A DNA stretch of 51,279 bases. Source: Pseudomonas sp. Lineage in GTDB: Bacteria; Pseudomonadota; Gammaproteobacteria; Pseudomonadales; Pseudomonadaceae. Location of the stretch: the NCBI GenBank assembly GCA_030656145.1, contig JAUSOF010000004.1:1-51279 (forward strand), written 5' to 3'. This document shows positions 17,474 to 27,550 of the stretch, one piece after another. The first letter of the stretch is position 1. Every line of letters begins with the position of its first letter. The position numbers were made by a program, and so were the translations under genes. Under the pieces are notes generated by a model. The model ran no database searches. It was not told the origin of the DNA and saw only the letters and a program-made list of their open reading frames with translations.

Positions 17474-19201
17474 CTACGCCTTCTCCCCCGCCGCCACCAG
17501 TTCCACCGCCGCGCCTTTTTTGATCACGGCGTACACCACCCCGGTCAACACGCTGCCCGCAACAATAGCCAGCAAATACAGCAACGCGTAGTTGATCGCA
17601 TTGGGGATCAGCAGCACGAACAGGCCGCCGTGCGGGGCCATCAGTTTGCAGCCGAGGTACATCGACAGGGCGCCGGTCAGCGCGCCGCCGGCGATGCTGG
17701 CCGGGATCACCCGGAACGGGTCCTTGGCGGCGAAAGGGATTGCCCCTTCGGAGATAAAGCACAGACCCAGCACGCCGGCCGCCTTGCCGGCTTCGCGTTC
17801 GGTCTGGGCGAATTTGTGCCGGGCAATCAGCGTGGCGATGGCCATGCCGATCGGCGGCACCATGCCGGCGGCCATCACTGCGGCCATCGGCGCGTAGCTC
17901 TGCGAGGCGAGCAGGCCGACCGAGAAGGCGTAGGCGGCCTTATTGATCGGCCCGCCGAGGTCGACGCACATCATGCCGCCGAGCAGCAGACCTAGCAGGA
18001 TCGCGTTGGTGCTGCCCATGCTGTCGAGAAAGCTGGTCAAGCCGGCGAGCATGCCGGCCACCGGTTTGCCCACCACGTAGATCATCACCATCCCGGTGAA
18101 CAGGCTGGCCAGCAGCGGGATGATCAAAATCGGTTTCAGGGCCTCGATGCTGGCCGGCAACTGCACCCAGCGGGCGATGGCCTTGGCCGCGTAACCGGCG
18201 AGGAAACCGGCGATGATGCCGCCAATAAAGCCAGCGCCCAGCGAGCTGGCAAGCAGGCCGCCGATCATTCCCGGCGCCAGGCCGGGGCGGTCGGCAATCG
18301 AATAGGCGATGTAACCAGCCAGCACCGGCACCATCAGCTTGAATGCGCTCTCGCCGCCGATCTGCATCAGCGCGGCAGCCAGGCTGCCCTCTTCCTTGAA
18401 GGCCTCGATACCAAAGATGAATGACAGGGCGATCATCAGGCCGCCGGCCACCACCATCGGCAACATAAACGAAACGCCGGTGAGCAGGTGTTTGTAAGGC
18501 CCGGTCTGGCCGGATTGGGCGGCCTCGCTCTGGCTGCCACCGCTAAGGGGCTGCGCCTCGGCCAGGGCGCGTTCGATCGTCTGGCGGGGCTGTTTGAGGG
18601 CCACCCCGGTGCCGCAGCGGAACACCTTCTTGCCGGCGAAGCGGGCGGTCTCTACCTCGATATCGGTGGCCAGCAGCACCACATCGGCGGCGGCGATGGC
18701 GGCGTCATCCAGCACGTTGCGCGCGCCCACCGAGCCACGGGTTTCCACCTGCAGGTCGTAGCCGAGTTGCGCGGCCGCCTGCTGCAGGGCCTCGGCGGCC
18801 ATAAAGGTGTGCGCCACCCCGGTCGGGCAGGCAGTCACCGCGACCAGGCGCGGCCGGGCCGGCGCCGCAGCGAGCGCGGGCGCATCCTGCTGCAGGATCT
18901 CGGCGTGTTCGGCGGCGGCCAGCAGGAACTGCTGCGGATCGACCAGCGCTTCGGCCGGAGTGGACTGCACCAGGCGTTTGCCGACAAAGCGTTGCAGCGC
19001 CAAGTCGCCGGTCTTGACCACCACCACCAGTTCGGCGGCGGCGATGTCCGCCTCGCTCAGTGGCGAGCCGATGGCTTTGGGGTCATGCACCTCGACCTGG
19101 CTCGCCCAGCCCAGACGCTGGGCAGCAGCTTGCAACAGGCGCGAACAGAGCACGCTGGTAACCATGCCATTGGGGCAGGCGGTGACAATCAGCAGATTCA
19201 T
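17474..19201 (-). CDS. fruA: Fructose-specific PTS permease, EIIB'BC
   Basis: The 575-residue permease imports fructose and releases fructose 1-phosphate. It has an N-terminal B' domain (1-100) with Cys9 in TACPNG, an active B domain (about 115-215) with phospho-acceptor Cys125 in TACPTGVAHTF, and the EIIC membrane domain (about 235-565) with GGPINKAAYAF and the FISEGAIPFAAKDP loop. The B' domain keeps a CP motif that the E. coli FruA B' lacks, so a second phosphorylatable cysteine is possible. It is the last gene of the leftward fruB-fruK-fruA operon, 21 bases after fruK. GAGG lies 8 bases before the ATG. Confidence 0.96.
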   Translation of the reverse strand: MNLLIVTACPNGMVTSVLCSRLLQAAAQRLGWASQVEVHDPKAIGSPLSEADIAAAELVVVVKTGDLALQRFVGKRLVQSTPAEALVDPQQFLLAAAEHAEILQQDAPALAAAPARPRLVAVTACPTGVAHTFMAAEALQQAAAQLGYDLQVETRGSVGARNVLDDAAIAAADVVLLATDIEVETARFAGKKVFRCGTGVALKQPRQTIERALAEAQPLSGGSQSEAAQSGQTGPYKHLLTGVSFMLPMVVAGGLMIALSFIFGIEAFKEEGSLAAALMQIGGESAFKLMVPVLAGYIAYSIADRPGLAPGMIGGLLASSLGAGFIGGIIAGFLAGYAAKAIARWVQLPASIEALKPILIIPLLASLFTGMVMIYVVGKPVAGMLAGLTSFLDSMGSTNAILLGLLLGGMMCVDLGGPINKAAYAFSVGLLASQSYAPMAAVMAAGMVPPIGMAIATLIARHKFAQTEREAGKAAGVLGLCFISEGAIPFAAKDPFRVIPASIAGGALTGALSMYLGCKLMAPHGGLFVLLIPNAINYALLYLLAIVAGSVLTGVVYAVIKKGAAVELVAAGEKA

Positions 19202-19222
19202 GGAAATGACCTCATTATTGTT

Positions 19223-20158
19223 TTAGTTCAGGGATGCGATGGTCACGCCGGCTTCCAGGCGCGCCAGTTGTTCCCTGTCGTGAATACCGAAACCGAGCTG
19301 GGTGACCGCCTGCGCGGCAATTGCGGTGGCCAGGCGCAAGGTGCGCTCGGCCGGCCAACCGGCCAGCAGGCCGTGCAACGAGGCTGCGAGCAGCGAGTCG
19401 CCAGCGCCCACGGTACTGAGCACCGCGACCTGCGGCGGCCGCGCCTGCAACGCGATGTCCGGGCCGAACCAGAACACGCCCTCGGCGCCGCGCGACAGCA
19501 GCACATGCTCCACGCCCGAGGCGCGCAGGCGCAGCGCCGCCGCTTGCAGATCGGCCACGCAGGACGGTGACACGCCACAGGCGTCGGCCAGTTCCTCCTC
19601 GTTGGGCTTGATCAGCCACGGCGCCACGGCCAGCCCTGCGCGCAACGCGGCGCCGCTGCTGTCCAGCGCCAGCGGCAAGCCGAATGCCTGCAACCGACGC
19701 AGCAGGCTGGTGAACCATTCGGGACTGACGCCCTGCGGCAGGCTACCGGCGACCACGATGGCATCGTGGCCGGCCACGATCTGTTCCAGCGCCTCGAGCA
19801 GCTCGGTCTGATGGCTCGCCTCGACCTGCGGTCCCGGACCGTTGAGGTCGGTGATCCGCCCGCTGCGTTCGGCCAGCTTGATATTGCTGCGGGTTTCGCC
19901 AGGCACGCGGACGAAGGCGTCGACAAAACCACGGCGCGCGAACAGCGCCTCGAAAGGCGCCGCATTGGCCAGCCCGAGAAAACCGCTAACGGTGACCTTG
20001 TGCCCGAGGTCGGCCAGCACCTGGGCCACGTTCAAGCCCTTGCCAGCGGCATGACTGCTCAGCCCCAGGCTGCGATTGACGGCGCCTGCCTGCAAGGTAT
20101 CGAGCGACACCGTCAGGTCCAGCGCCGGATTGAGGGTCAACGTCAGAATGCGTGCCAT
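19223..20158 (-). CDS. fruK: 1-phosphofructokinase
   Basis: This 311-residue PfkB-family kinase phosphorylates fructose 1-phosphate to fructose 1,6-bisphosphate. The first PfkB signature is HAAGKGLNVAQ (36-46). The second is STVGAGDSLLA with catalytic Asp254. The start codon overlaps the fruB stop by one base (TGATG), so translation is coupled. Confidence 0.96.
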   Translation of the reverse strand: MARILTLTLNPALDLTVSLDTLQAGAVNRSLGLSSHAAGKGLNVAQVLADLGHKVTVSGFLGLANAAPFEALFARRGFVDAFVRVPGETRSNIKLAERSGRITDLNGPGPQVEASHQTELLEALEQIVAGHDAIVVAGSLPQGVSPEWFTSLLRRLQAFGLPLALDSSGAALRAGLAVAPWLIKPNEEELADACGVSPSCVADLQAAALRLRASGVEHVLLSRGAEGVFWFGPDIALQARPPQVAVLSTVGAGDSLLAASLHGLLAGWPAERTLRLATAIAAQAVTQLGFGIHDREQLARLEAGVTIASLN

Positions 20159-23034
20159 CAGCCAATCTCCTCCACCAGGGCCCGCACTGCCGCGGCGCTG
20201 TCCAGACCGAGGGCCTGCTGGGCCAGCAACTGGCTCTGGCTGAAGTCCAGCTCACGCACCCGCGCCTTGACCAGCGCGATGCTGCGCGCCGAGACGCTCA
20301 ACTCGTCCACCCCCAGGCCGACCAGCAAGGGCACCGCGAGCATGTCGCTGGCCAGCTCGCCGCACACCCCGACCCACTTGCCGTGGGCATGGGCGGCCTC
20401 GACAGTCATGCCGATCAGGCGCAATACCGACGGGTGCAGGCCATCGGCCTGGACCGACAGGGTCGGGTGGTCGCGGTCGATGGCCAGGGTGTACTGGGTC
20501 AGGTCGTTGGTGCCGATGCTGAAGAAGTCCACCTCGCGCGCCAGCACCGGTGCCAGCAGCGCCGCCGACGGCACCTCGACCATGATCCCCAGTTGCAGGT
20601 CGACCAGCGGCATTTCTTCACGCAAGCGCAGCGCCATATCCCGCGCGGTGCGCCACTCCTCGACGCAGCAAACCATCGGAAACATGATCCGCAGCGGCCG
20701 TCCGTCGGCGGCGGCGAGCAAGGCACGCAGCTGGGTTTCGAGAATTTCCGGGCGCTGCAGGCTGAGGCGAATACCGCGCATGCCCAGGAAGGGATTCACC
20801 TCCGCCGGCATCGGCCAGTAAGGCAGCGGCTTGTCGCCACCGACATCCAGAGTACGCACCACCAGCGGTCGCCCATCGAGGGCATCCAGCACGCGGCGGT
20901 ACTCGGCTTCCTGGGTGGCCTGATTCGGCGCCTGGGCGTGATCCATGAACACCAACTCGGTGCGCAACAGGCCGACCGCCTCGCCGCCCGCCTCCACCGC
21001 CGCGGCGGTTTCAGCGCTGGCGCCAATATTGGCCGCCACCTCCAGACGATGACCGTCGCGGGTCACGGCCGGCTGCATGCGCTCGGCATGGGCGCGCTCG
21101 CGGCGAATCTCGCTGGCCTCGCGCTGGCGCATCGCCTGCTCCAGGGTCTGCTGATCGGGCGCCACGCGGAGCAGGCCATGATCGCCATCGAGCAACAGCA
21201 CGGTGCCCTGGGCCAACGCCAGCACCGCAGCACCAGCGCCCACCACCGCAGGGATACCCAGCGCGCGGGCGATAATTGCACTGTGCGCGGTGGCGCCACC
21301 GCGAGCGGTGAGGATGCCAGCAACGCGCTGGCGATTAAGGCTGGCGACATCCGAAGGCGCCACTTCGTCCATCACCAGAATGTAGGGTTCGTCCGGTTCG
21401 CGCAGCGCCTCGACGCCACACAGCCGAGCCAGCACGCGACGGCCAATGTCGCGCAGGTCTGCGGCGCGCTCGGCCAACAGCGCATCATGCAAGGCTTCCT
21501 GCTGGGCGGCGGCCGTCTCGATCTCGCCAGCCCAGGCCGCCTCGGCGCTAAGCCCCTGGTCAAGCCGCACGGCCACGTCATCACCCAGGGCCGGGTCACG
21601 CAGCATCGCCTGGTGGGTAATGAAAATATCACGAATATTGGCTTCGGCCGTGGCCTCGACCAAACGCTGGATGTCGGCGTTTACCTGCTCCAGCGCCGCG
21701 CTCAAACGCTGCCGCTCCAGGGCCGCACCCTGGCCTTGTTGCGGGTAATCCAGCACTGGCGGCACCCGCACCAGGGCCGGACCGATGGCGATACCCGGTG
21801 CGGCTGCAACCGCCTGCAACCGCGCCCCGGCGGCCGGCGCCTGCAGCGTGGGCGCCGCGCTGAGCGTTGCCGCAACGCTGACCGGCAACGCAGTCTCGGC
21901 CAGCGACAAGGGTTCGATGCTTTCCCCCAGGCCCGCCAACACGGCGGCTTCCAGGGCCGGCAGGACTTCGCCGGCAATCGCCGGCTCGGCGCTGAACTGC
22001 AACGTCTGACCACGCCGCGCGCCCAGCGCCAGCAGCTTGCTCAGGCTCTTGACCGACACGCCGGCCCCCACCTCGCCCGCCAGGCGCACACGCACCTCGC
22101 CGGCAAAAGCCAGGGCAATTTCGCTCAAGGCCTTGGCCGGGCGCGCGTGCAGACCATGGGTATTGGCCAGCACCACAGAACACATCGGCCAATCGGCGGG
22201 CACCTCACCGCCCAGGGCCTCAAGCACGCTGCGGCTGCTGGTCGCCTGGCTGAAGGCCGACGCACGCCCCTCGATCAGCAGATCGCACAACCGCTCGAGG
22301 AGTTGCCGATGGGCCTCGCCCAGGCTGGCCAGGCAGAACAGGCCGGTCAATGGCTGCCCCTGATACTCCAGCGGCTGCGCCGGGGTGACAAACGCCAGAC
22401 CCGGGCTGAGCACCGCCTGATCGCTGTGCAACCACCACAGGCCATTGCCCAGCGGCAGCGGCTGGCCCAAAGCCAGGCTGTTGGCGAAGCCGGACTCGGC
22501 GCAACCGGCCTTCTTCAGCAAGCGCGCGCCCTGCCAGAGCAGCTCGTCGAAATCCTCGACCGCCACGCCCAGGCCGATCAATTGACTGTCCAGCGCCAGC
22601 TCCTGCGGCGCACCTTGCAGCAGCGCAACTATCGCCGCAGGCTCCCGGGCCTCGCGCAACGCCGGCGCGAGATCGCCTTCGCCGAGGGCGCGGGTCAACA
22701 GCTGCAGCAAACGCAGGTGCTCATCGGAACGGGCGGCAATCGCGATCGCCAGGTAGACCATCTGCCCGTTGCCCCAGTCCACCCCCTCGGGGAACTGAAT
22801 CAGGCGCACCCCGGTGCGATACACCTGATCGCGGGTTTCGGGCGTGCCATGGGGAATCGCGATGCCCTGGCCCAGGTAGGTCGAACCCTGCGCTTCGCGC
22901 GCCTGCATGCCGGCGAGATAACCGGGAGTCACCAGATCATCGGCGATCAGGCAATCGGCAAGCAGCGCCAGCGCCGCCTGTTTATCCGGGGCACTGCGGC
23001 CCATCTGGATCTGCGTGACATTCAACTCAAGCAT
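20158..23034 (-). CDS. fruB: Multiphosphoryl transfer protein, EIIA-HPr-EI fusion
   Basis: The 958-residue cytoplasmic protein carries the whole soluble phosphate relay for FruA. Residues 1-145 are EIIA-Fru with active His62 (GIAIPHG). Residues 150-280 look like a second, degenerate EIIA-like module with no clear acceptor histidine. HPr spans about 284-370 with His296 (HGLHARPA). Enzyme I spans about 405-958 with phospho-His584 (GGATAHSAI) and the C-terminal PEP-binding barrel (VCGELASD). The ATG at 23034 is chosen because GAGG precedes it and MLELNVTQIQ is the natural start; an upstream extension lacks a ribosome binding site. A Cra operator lies 83 bases upstream. Confidence 0.95.
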   Translation of the reverse strand: MLELNVTQIQMGRSAPDKQAALALLADCLIADDLVTPGYLAGMQAREAQGSTYLGQGIAIPHGTPETRDQVYRTGVRLIQFPEGVDWGNGQMVYLAIAIAARSDEHLRLLQLLTRALGEGDLAPALREAREPAAIVALLQGAPQELALDSQLIGLGVAVEDFDELLWQGARLLKKAGCAESGFANSLALGQPLPLGNGLWWLHSDQAVLSPGLAFVTPAQPLEYQGQPLTGLFCLASLGEAHRQLLERLCDLLIEGRASAFSQATSSRSVLEALGGEVPADWPMCSVVLANTHGLHARPAKALSEIALAFAGEVRVRLAGEVGAGVSVKSLSKLLALGARRGQTLQFSAEPAIAGEVLPALEAAVLAGLGESIEPLSLAETALPVSVAATLSAAPTLQAPAAGARLQAVAAAPGIAIGPALVRVPPVLDYPQQGQGAALERQRLSAALEQVNADIQRLVEATAEANIRDIFITHQAMLRDPALGDDVAVRLDQGLSAEAAWAGEIETAAAQQEALHDALLAERAADLRDIGRRVLARLCGVEALREPDEPYILVMDEVAPSDVASLNRQRVAGILTARGGATAHSAIIARALGIPAVVGAGAAVLALAQGTVLLLDGDHGLLRVAPDQQTLEQAMRQREASEIRRERAHAERMQPAVTRDGHRLEVAANIGASAETAAAVEAGGEAVGLLRTELVFMDHAQAPNQATQEAEYRRVLDALDGRPLVVRTLDVGGDKPLPYWPMPAEVNPFLGMRGIRLSLQRPEILETQLRALLAAADGRPLRIMFPMVCCVEEWRTARDMALRLREEMPLVDLQLGIMVEVPSAALLAPVLAREVDFFSIGTNDLTQYTLAIDRDHPTLSVQADGLHPSVLRLIGMTVEAAHAHGKWVGVCGELASDMLAVPLLVGLGVDELSVSARSIALVKARVRELDFSQSQLLAQQALGLDSAAAVRALVEEIG

Positions 23035-23116
23035 TGAAGATATCCTCTGGCAACTGACGGCGCGGCTAGCCTGAAGCCCCCGACTACTCGTCATAGAATA
23101 GTCATTCCGGCCACAT

Positions 23117-23130
23117 GCTGAATCGTTTCA
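23117..23130. promoter_or_regulatory. Cra/FruR operator
   Basis: GCTGAATCGTTTCA fits the Cra consensus exactly and is nearly palindromic. It sits between the divergent fruB and fruR genes, 83 bases from fruB and 73 from fruR, where the regulator could control both. Fructose 1-phosphate release of the repressor is known for the family. Confidence 0.85.
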
Positions 23131-23203
23131 CCTAACGACTGGCACGTTACCTGATAATCGGCGATCCTTGAAGCCCTGCCTTTTCCCACCCAGGAACCCA
23201 CCC

Positions 23204-24199
23204 TTGAAACTCAGCGACATCGCCCGTCTGGCCCAGGTTTCCGTCACCACCGCCAGTTACGTGATCAACGGCCAGGCCGACAAACGGCGGATCAGCGCCA
23301 CCACCGTGGCGCGGGTCCTGGAAGTGGTCGAACAGCATGGCTACCGCCCCGACCAGCAAGCCGCTGGCCTGCGTCGCGGGCAGAGCCGCTGCCTGGGCTT
23401 CATCCTGCCGGACCTGGAAAACCCCAGTTACGCGCGTCTGGCCAAGCTACTGGAACAGCGCGCCCGCGCCGCCGGCTACCAATTGCTGATCGCCAGCTCC
23501 GATGACGACCCAGACAGCGAACGCCAGTTACTCGAACTGTTCCGCTCGCGGCGTTGCGACGCGCTGATCGTCGCCAGTTGCCTGCCGCAAGATGAGCCGG
23601 CCTACCTGCGCCTGCTCGCGGCTGGCGTGCCGGTAATTGCCGTCGACCGCGCCCTCGATCCTGCGCACATCTGCTCGGTGGTCAGCGACGACCAGCAGGC
23701 CGGCGCCCTACTCACCGCCAGCCTGCTCAGCCCGCCGCCACGGCATATCGCCCTGATCGGCGCGCGCCCGGAGCTGCCGATCAGCCAGGCCCGCGAACGC
23801 GGCTTTCGCCAAGCCCTGAACGGTTTCGCCGGCAGCATCAGCGTCAGCCACGCCGAACAATTCAACCGCGCCAGCGGTTACCGGCAGATGCGCGCCCTGC
23901 TGGACAACCCCGCCGACCTGCCGGATGCGCTGGTCACCACCGCCTACGTGCTGCTCGAAGGGGTGTTCGATGCCCTGCAGGAACAGCCGGGGCCAGCCGT
24001 CGACGGCCTGCGCCTGGCCACCTTCGGCGACACTCAGCTGCTGGATTTTCTGCCGCTGCGGGTCAACGCGATCTCCCAGCAACACGCCCAAATCGCCGAC
24101 CGTGTCCTCGCCCTGATCCTGCGCGCCATCGAGCAGAACGACTACCAACCGGGCATCGAAGCCATCCCGCGCATCCTCAAGATCCGCCGGGCGCTGTAG
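23204..24199 (+). CDS. fruR: LacI-family fructose regulator Cra/FruR
   Basis: The 331-residue repressor has an N-terminal LacI helix-turn-helix (KLSDIARLAQVSVTTASYVING) and a periplasmic-binding-protein-like effector domain. The hinge and effector regions track E. coli Cra closely (FILPDLENPSYARLAKLLEQ, ATFGDTQLLDFL). The start is the TTG at 23204, because AGGA lies 8 bases before it and the protein then begins exactly like Cra. An upstream TTG in frame would add 12 residues without family support. It is divergent from fruB across a consensus Cra box, so it probably regulates the operon and itself. Confidence 0.93.
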   Translation: MKLSDIARLAQVSVTTASYVINGQADKRRISATTVARVLEVVEQHGYRPDQQAAGLRRGQSRCLGFILPDLENPSYARLAKLLEQRARAAGYQLLIASSDDDPDSERQLLELFRSRRCDALIVASCLPQDEPAYLRLLAAGVPVIAVDRALDPAHICSVVSDDQQAGALLTASLLSPPPRHIALIGARPELPISQARERGFRQALNGFAGSISVSHAEQFNRASGYRQMRALLDNPADLPDALVTTAYVLLEGVFDALQEQPGPAVDGLRLATFGDTQLLDFLPLRVNAISQQHAQIADRVLALILRAIEQNDYQPGIEAIPRILKIRRAL

Positions 24200-24213
24200 G
24201 CGCCAGGCGGCGT

Positions 24214-25044
24214 ATGATCCAAGGCATGCGCCTGATCGATACCCACACTCACCTCGATTTCCCCGACTTCGACGCCGACCGCGCCGAAGTGCTCGCACGC
24301 AGCCGTGCATTGGGCGTGGAGCGCCTGGTGGTGCTCGGCGTGCATCAGGGCAATTGGCAACGGCTGTGGGATCTGGTGCAGGGCGATGCCGGCCTGTACG
24401 CCGCCTTTGGCCTGCACCCGGTGTTCCTCGACAAGCATCACCCCGAACACCTGAGCGAATTGCGCGACTGGCTGCAGCGCCTGGCTGGCCACCCGCAGCT
24501 CTGCGCGGTGGGCGAATTCGGCCTGGATTACTTTCTTGAGCAACTGGACCGCGAGCAGCAGCAACAGCTATTCGAGGCGCAGCTCAAGCTGGCCATCGAG
24601 TTCGAGCTACCCGCTCTGCTGCACGTGCGCCGCGCCCATGCCGCCACCATCGCCACCCTGAAACGCCTCAAGCCGCCGCGCGGTGGGATTATTCATGCCT
24701 TTGCCGGCAGCGTTGAAGAAGCCCGCGAATACCTCAAGCTCGGCTTCAAGCTGGGCCTCGGCGGCGCAGCGACCTGGCCCCAGGCCAAACGCCTGCAACA
24801 GACTCTGACGCGCTTGCCGCTGGATGCCGTGGTACTGGAAACCGACGCCCCGGACATGGCCCCCGCCATGCACCCGCACCAACGCAACAGCCCGCAATAC
24901 CTGCCGGAAATCTGCACCGAACTGGCGCGATTGATGGGAGTAACCGCGGAGCAACTGGCCGAAGCCAGCAGCCGCAACGCCGAGCAATTGTTTGGTTGGA
25001 CGTTACCTGTAGGAGCGGGCCATGCACGCGAAAAACAGCGATAA
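24214..25044 (+). CDS. TatD-family metal-dependent hydrolase (YjjV-like)
   Basis: The 276-residue amidohydrolase-fold protein of the TatD DNase family is closest in pattern to YjjV. Metal ligands are visible in THTHLDF, the GEFGLDYF glutamate, LLHVRRAH, IIHAFAGS and ETDAPDM. Relatives are 3'-5' DNases or deaminases of damaged D-aminoacyl-tRNA; the substrate here is unknown. It follows fruR by 14 bases and may be co-transcribed. The start could be ATG 24214 or ATG 24226. The last 12 residues are encoded by a REP element (25009-25068) and are not part of the family fold. Confidence 0.9.
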   Translation: MIQGMRLIDTHTHLDFPDFDADRAEVLARSRALGVERLVVLGVHQGNWQRLWDLVQGDAGLYAAFGLHPVFLDKHHPEHLSELRDWLQRLAGHPQLCAVGEFGLDYFLEQLDREQQQQLFEAQLKLAIEFELPALLHVRRAHAATIATLKRLKPPRGGIIHAFAGSVEEAREYLKLGFKLGLGGAATWPQAKRLQQTLTRLPLDAVVLETDAPDMAPAMHPHQRNSPQYLPEICTELARLMGVTAEQLAEASSRNAEQLFGWTLPVGAGHAREKQR

Positions 25045-25068
25045 AAAGCATCGCGATGCATGGCCCGC
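25009..25068. repeat. REP-like hairpin GTAGGAGCGGGCCATGCA overlapping the tatD end
   Basis: Inverted arms GCGGGCCATGCACGCGA and TCGCGATGCATGGCCCGC surround a short A-rich loop, and the tatD stop codon falls in the loop. Comparable elements lie at 47656-47725 and 48622-48680. Confidence 0.75.
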
Positions 25069-25085
25069 AGTCAGCACAAACAACA

Positions 25086-25107
25086 AGGCCCGCCAAATGG
25101 CGGGCCT
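25086..25107 (-). terminator. Terminator of the chemoreceptor gene
   Basis: A 10-base G/C-rich stem (AGGCCCGCCA with its complement) is followed on the minus strand by TTGTTGTTTG. It lies 20 bases after the chemoreceptor stop and could also act on tatD. Confidence 0.7.
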
Positions 25108-25126
25108 GTCGGTGCTGCGACGACGC

Positions 25127-27157
25127 TCAGACGCGGAACGCGCCAATCAATTGCTTAAGCCGTAACACCAGCCCGGACAGTTCGCGGCTAGCTGTCGCGG
25201 CCTGACTGGCGCCTACAGCTGCGCGCTCGCCGGCATGGTTGATCTCGACGATGTTCTGATCGATATCTTGAGCCACTGCAGTCTGCTGCTCGGCGGCGGC
25301 GGCAATCTGCTGGCTCTGATCGACGATCATGCCCACCGCAGCAAGAATGTTCTCCAGCGCCACCTGCACCTTGGCCGACTCGCTGACCGTACCACTGGCC
25401 ATCTGATGGCTGGCGCCCATCGCCTTGACCGCCGCACCGACGCCGCCCTGCAGCTTGCCGATCATGCTCTCGATCTGCCCGGTGGACTGCTGAGTACGTT
25501 TGGCCAGGTTGCGCACTTCATCGGCAACCACCGCAAAACCACGGCCTTGCTCGCCGGCACGCGCGGCCTCGATGGCTGCGTTAAGCGCCAGCAGGTTGGT
25601 CTGTTCGGCGATGCCTTTGATCACGTCCAGCACCTGGCTGATCGAGGCGCTGTCGCTGGCCAGCTGATTGATCACCACCACCGACTGGTCGATCTCGCCG
25701 GCCAGGCGCTGAATACTGCCCACCTGGGATTCGACCAAGGCGCGGCCGTTAACGGTTTCGCGGTTCACGCTTTGCGCGCTGTCGACCGCCGCCGCCGCAC
25801 TGCGCGCGACCTCCTGGGCAGTGGCGGACATCTGGTTCATTGCCGTGGCCACCTGCTCGATCTGACTGCGCTGCCCGGCGACCGCCTGGTTGCTCTCACC
25901 GGAGACCTGCTCGACGCTATCGGCCTGACGTTCGACCTCGACCACGGTCTGACCGACACGCTCGATCAGGTCATGGATTTTCCTCACGGTGCCATTGAAC
26001 ACCAGCCCCAACTCGCCCAGCTCATCCTTGCTTTGCGGCGTGAAACTGACCGTCATGTCCCCAGCAGCGACCTTATCCATGACCTCGCCAAGGCTCTTCA
26101 ACGTACTGCGCGTCGACACGTAGAAGGCGCCATAGAGGTAACCGATCAGCAGGAACACAACCACCAGCGCAACCACCAGCAAGGCCATCTGTCCGCGATT
26201 TTCCTGCAGACGCTCCTGCAACTGCTGCTCAAGGAATGCCAGCACCGCATCATTGAACTGGTAAGTCGTACCGATTATTGCGCCGACCTCATCGAAAAAC
26301 TGCGGCCATGGTGTGTCCAGCGTATCGGCGACCACCACCTGGTCCTCGAATAACCGCACAGCGTCCTGCAGCGTCGACTGACTGGCATCTGCCAGACTTT
26401 GCAGGGCCGTACGGGCGCCCTGACTGGTATTCAGCGCATCTTGCAGGCTTTGCCCGTAATCGCCATGGAGCTTTTCCAGCTCGAGCAGCAGGTCGTCAAG
26501 CTTGATACTCGCCGCCGAGTTGAGGAAGCCCTGGCCCAGGGAATAGGCGCCTACCGCCCGACCCTCGCTCAAGGCTGCAGTAACCCTGGGCGTGACCACG
26601 GAGACCAGTTCGGTCATCTGCCGCACATCATTCTGTCGATCCTGGCTCAAACCCGCCTGGCTAGCGACCAACCGAATGAACACCTGCAGTTTGCCCAGCA
26701 GCTTCTGCGCCACGGCAGCCTTGTTCTGCAACGAGTCGTCGAGTTTCACGATCTGCAGATCGGCGATCATTTCGTCACGTCGAGCGTTGAACTCGACGAC
26801 TTGATCGGCCTCATGCGCAACCGGCATCAAGCCCTGCAACGAAGCCTCCAACCCACTCTGCTCACGACCGATTCGAGCATCGAGATCGCCAGAGCTGTCA
26901 GACTGGCCGATCATCATCTTGACTTCCAGCAAGCCGGCAAAGCGCTCCAGGTCGCGCCGTACCAACAGCGCGGTACCGAATAGCTCAATACTCTCCAGCG
27001 CCGCCTGGGTGCTGACGAACTGACGGTAGGAGTCACGCACCAGATAAAAGTTGGTGACCAGCATGGGCAGAAAGAACAGAACACTGATCAAACTGAACTT
27101 CATGCCGAAGCTGAGGCGATTCATTAGCGCGATGGCCGGATACAGCAGGGTCTTCAA
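25127..27157 (-). CDS. Methyl-accepting chemotaxis protein
   Basis: This transmembrane chemoreceptor has about 676 residues. TM1 (about 18-40) is followed by a long, mostly helical periplasmic domain of about 300 residues and TM2 ([20 protein letters not shown]). A HAMP domain comes next, then a signalling domain with the conserved hairpin tip [19 protein letters not shown]. The ligand is unknown. The start is the TTG at 27157, because GGGAG precedes it by about 9 bases and TM1 is then correctly placed; the frame is open 36 codons further but that extension has no ribosome binding site. In P. aeruginosa a chemoreceptor occupies the same place next to ampE. Confidence 0.93.
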   Translation of the reverse strand: MKTLLYPAIALMNRLSFGMKFSLISVLFFLPMLVTNFYLVRDSYRQFVSTQAALESIELFGTALLVRRDLERFAGLLEVKMMIGQSDSSGDLDARIGREQSGLEASLQGLMPVAHEADQVVEFNARRDEMIADLQIVKLDDSLQNKAAVAQKLLGKLQVFIRLVASQAGLSQDRQNDVRQMTELVSVVTPRVTAALSEGRAVGAYSLGQGFLNSAASIKLDDLLLELEKLHGDYGQSLQDALNTSQGARTALQSLADASQSTLQDAVRLFEDQVVVADTLDTPWPQFFDEVGAIIGTTYQFNDAVLAFLEQQLQERLQENRGQMALLVVALVVVFLLIGYLYGAFYVSTRSTLKSLGEVMDKVAAGDMTVSFTPQSKDELGELGLVFNGTVRKIHDLIERVGQTVVEVERQADSVEQVSGESNQAVAGQRSQIEQVATAMNQMSATAQEVARSAAAAVDSAQSVNRETVNGRALVESQVGSIQRLAGEIDQSVVVINQLASDSASISQVLDVIKGIAEQTNLLALNAAIEAARAGEQGRGFAVVADEVRNLAKRTQQSTGQIESMIGKLQGGVGAAVKAMGASHQMASGTVSESAKVQVALENILAAVGMIVDQSQQIAAAAEQQTAVAQDIDQNIVEINHAGERAAVGASQAATASRELSGLVLRLKQLIGAFRV

Positions 27158-27390
27158 AGGACGTCTCCCACTTTTATTGTTATGTGGCGCTACAAAGTCG
27201 AACCCGAAAAACAATGGCAAAAACCATCGAATTTCATGCATCCCGACCCATGACGTCCTGATCAATACGGAAGATGCCGGTAGCGCAGCTCATTGCTTGA
27301 GCACGTACCTTGTATACCCGTTATCGACGTGGGCTTCTGTAACTTTAGGTAAGCGCAGGATGGCGCAGGCCGCGGAGGCTGGTGCGGACC

Positions 27391-27490
27391 GTAGGATGGT
27401 GCGGGCCGCGTAGGCTTGAGCAAAGCGGTACCCATCAACGATTTATGCCAATACCCGCTGGCGAGACGGATATCGATGATGGGTTACCGC
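27391..27490. repeat. Degraded REP unit, GTAGGATG family
   Basis: This lies in the 393-base gap between the chemoreceptor start and ampE (27158-27550). GTAGGATGGTGCGGGCCGC and a GCGGTACCCATCA-like arm face a GATGGGTTACCGC arm; the centre differs from the copies near the pilus genes. Nothing else recognisable is in the gap. Confidence 0.6.
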
Positions 27491-27550
27491 GCGCCTGTTC
27501 TGCTGAAAACCGGTCAAGTTGCGAGCGCCTAACCCATCGACCGCAGTGGC

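Noticed and set aside
20152..23037. A 961-codon open frame on the plus strand opposite fruB
   Set aside because: It lies antisense to a clear PTS gene, has no ribosome binding site or recognisable domain, and is low-complexity (Arg/Gln/His/Gly rich), as expected of a GC-rich shadow frame.
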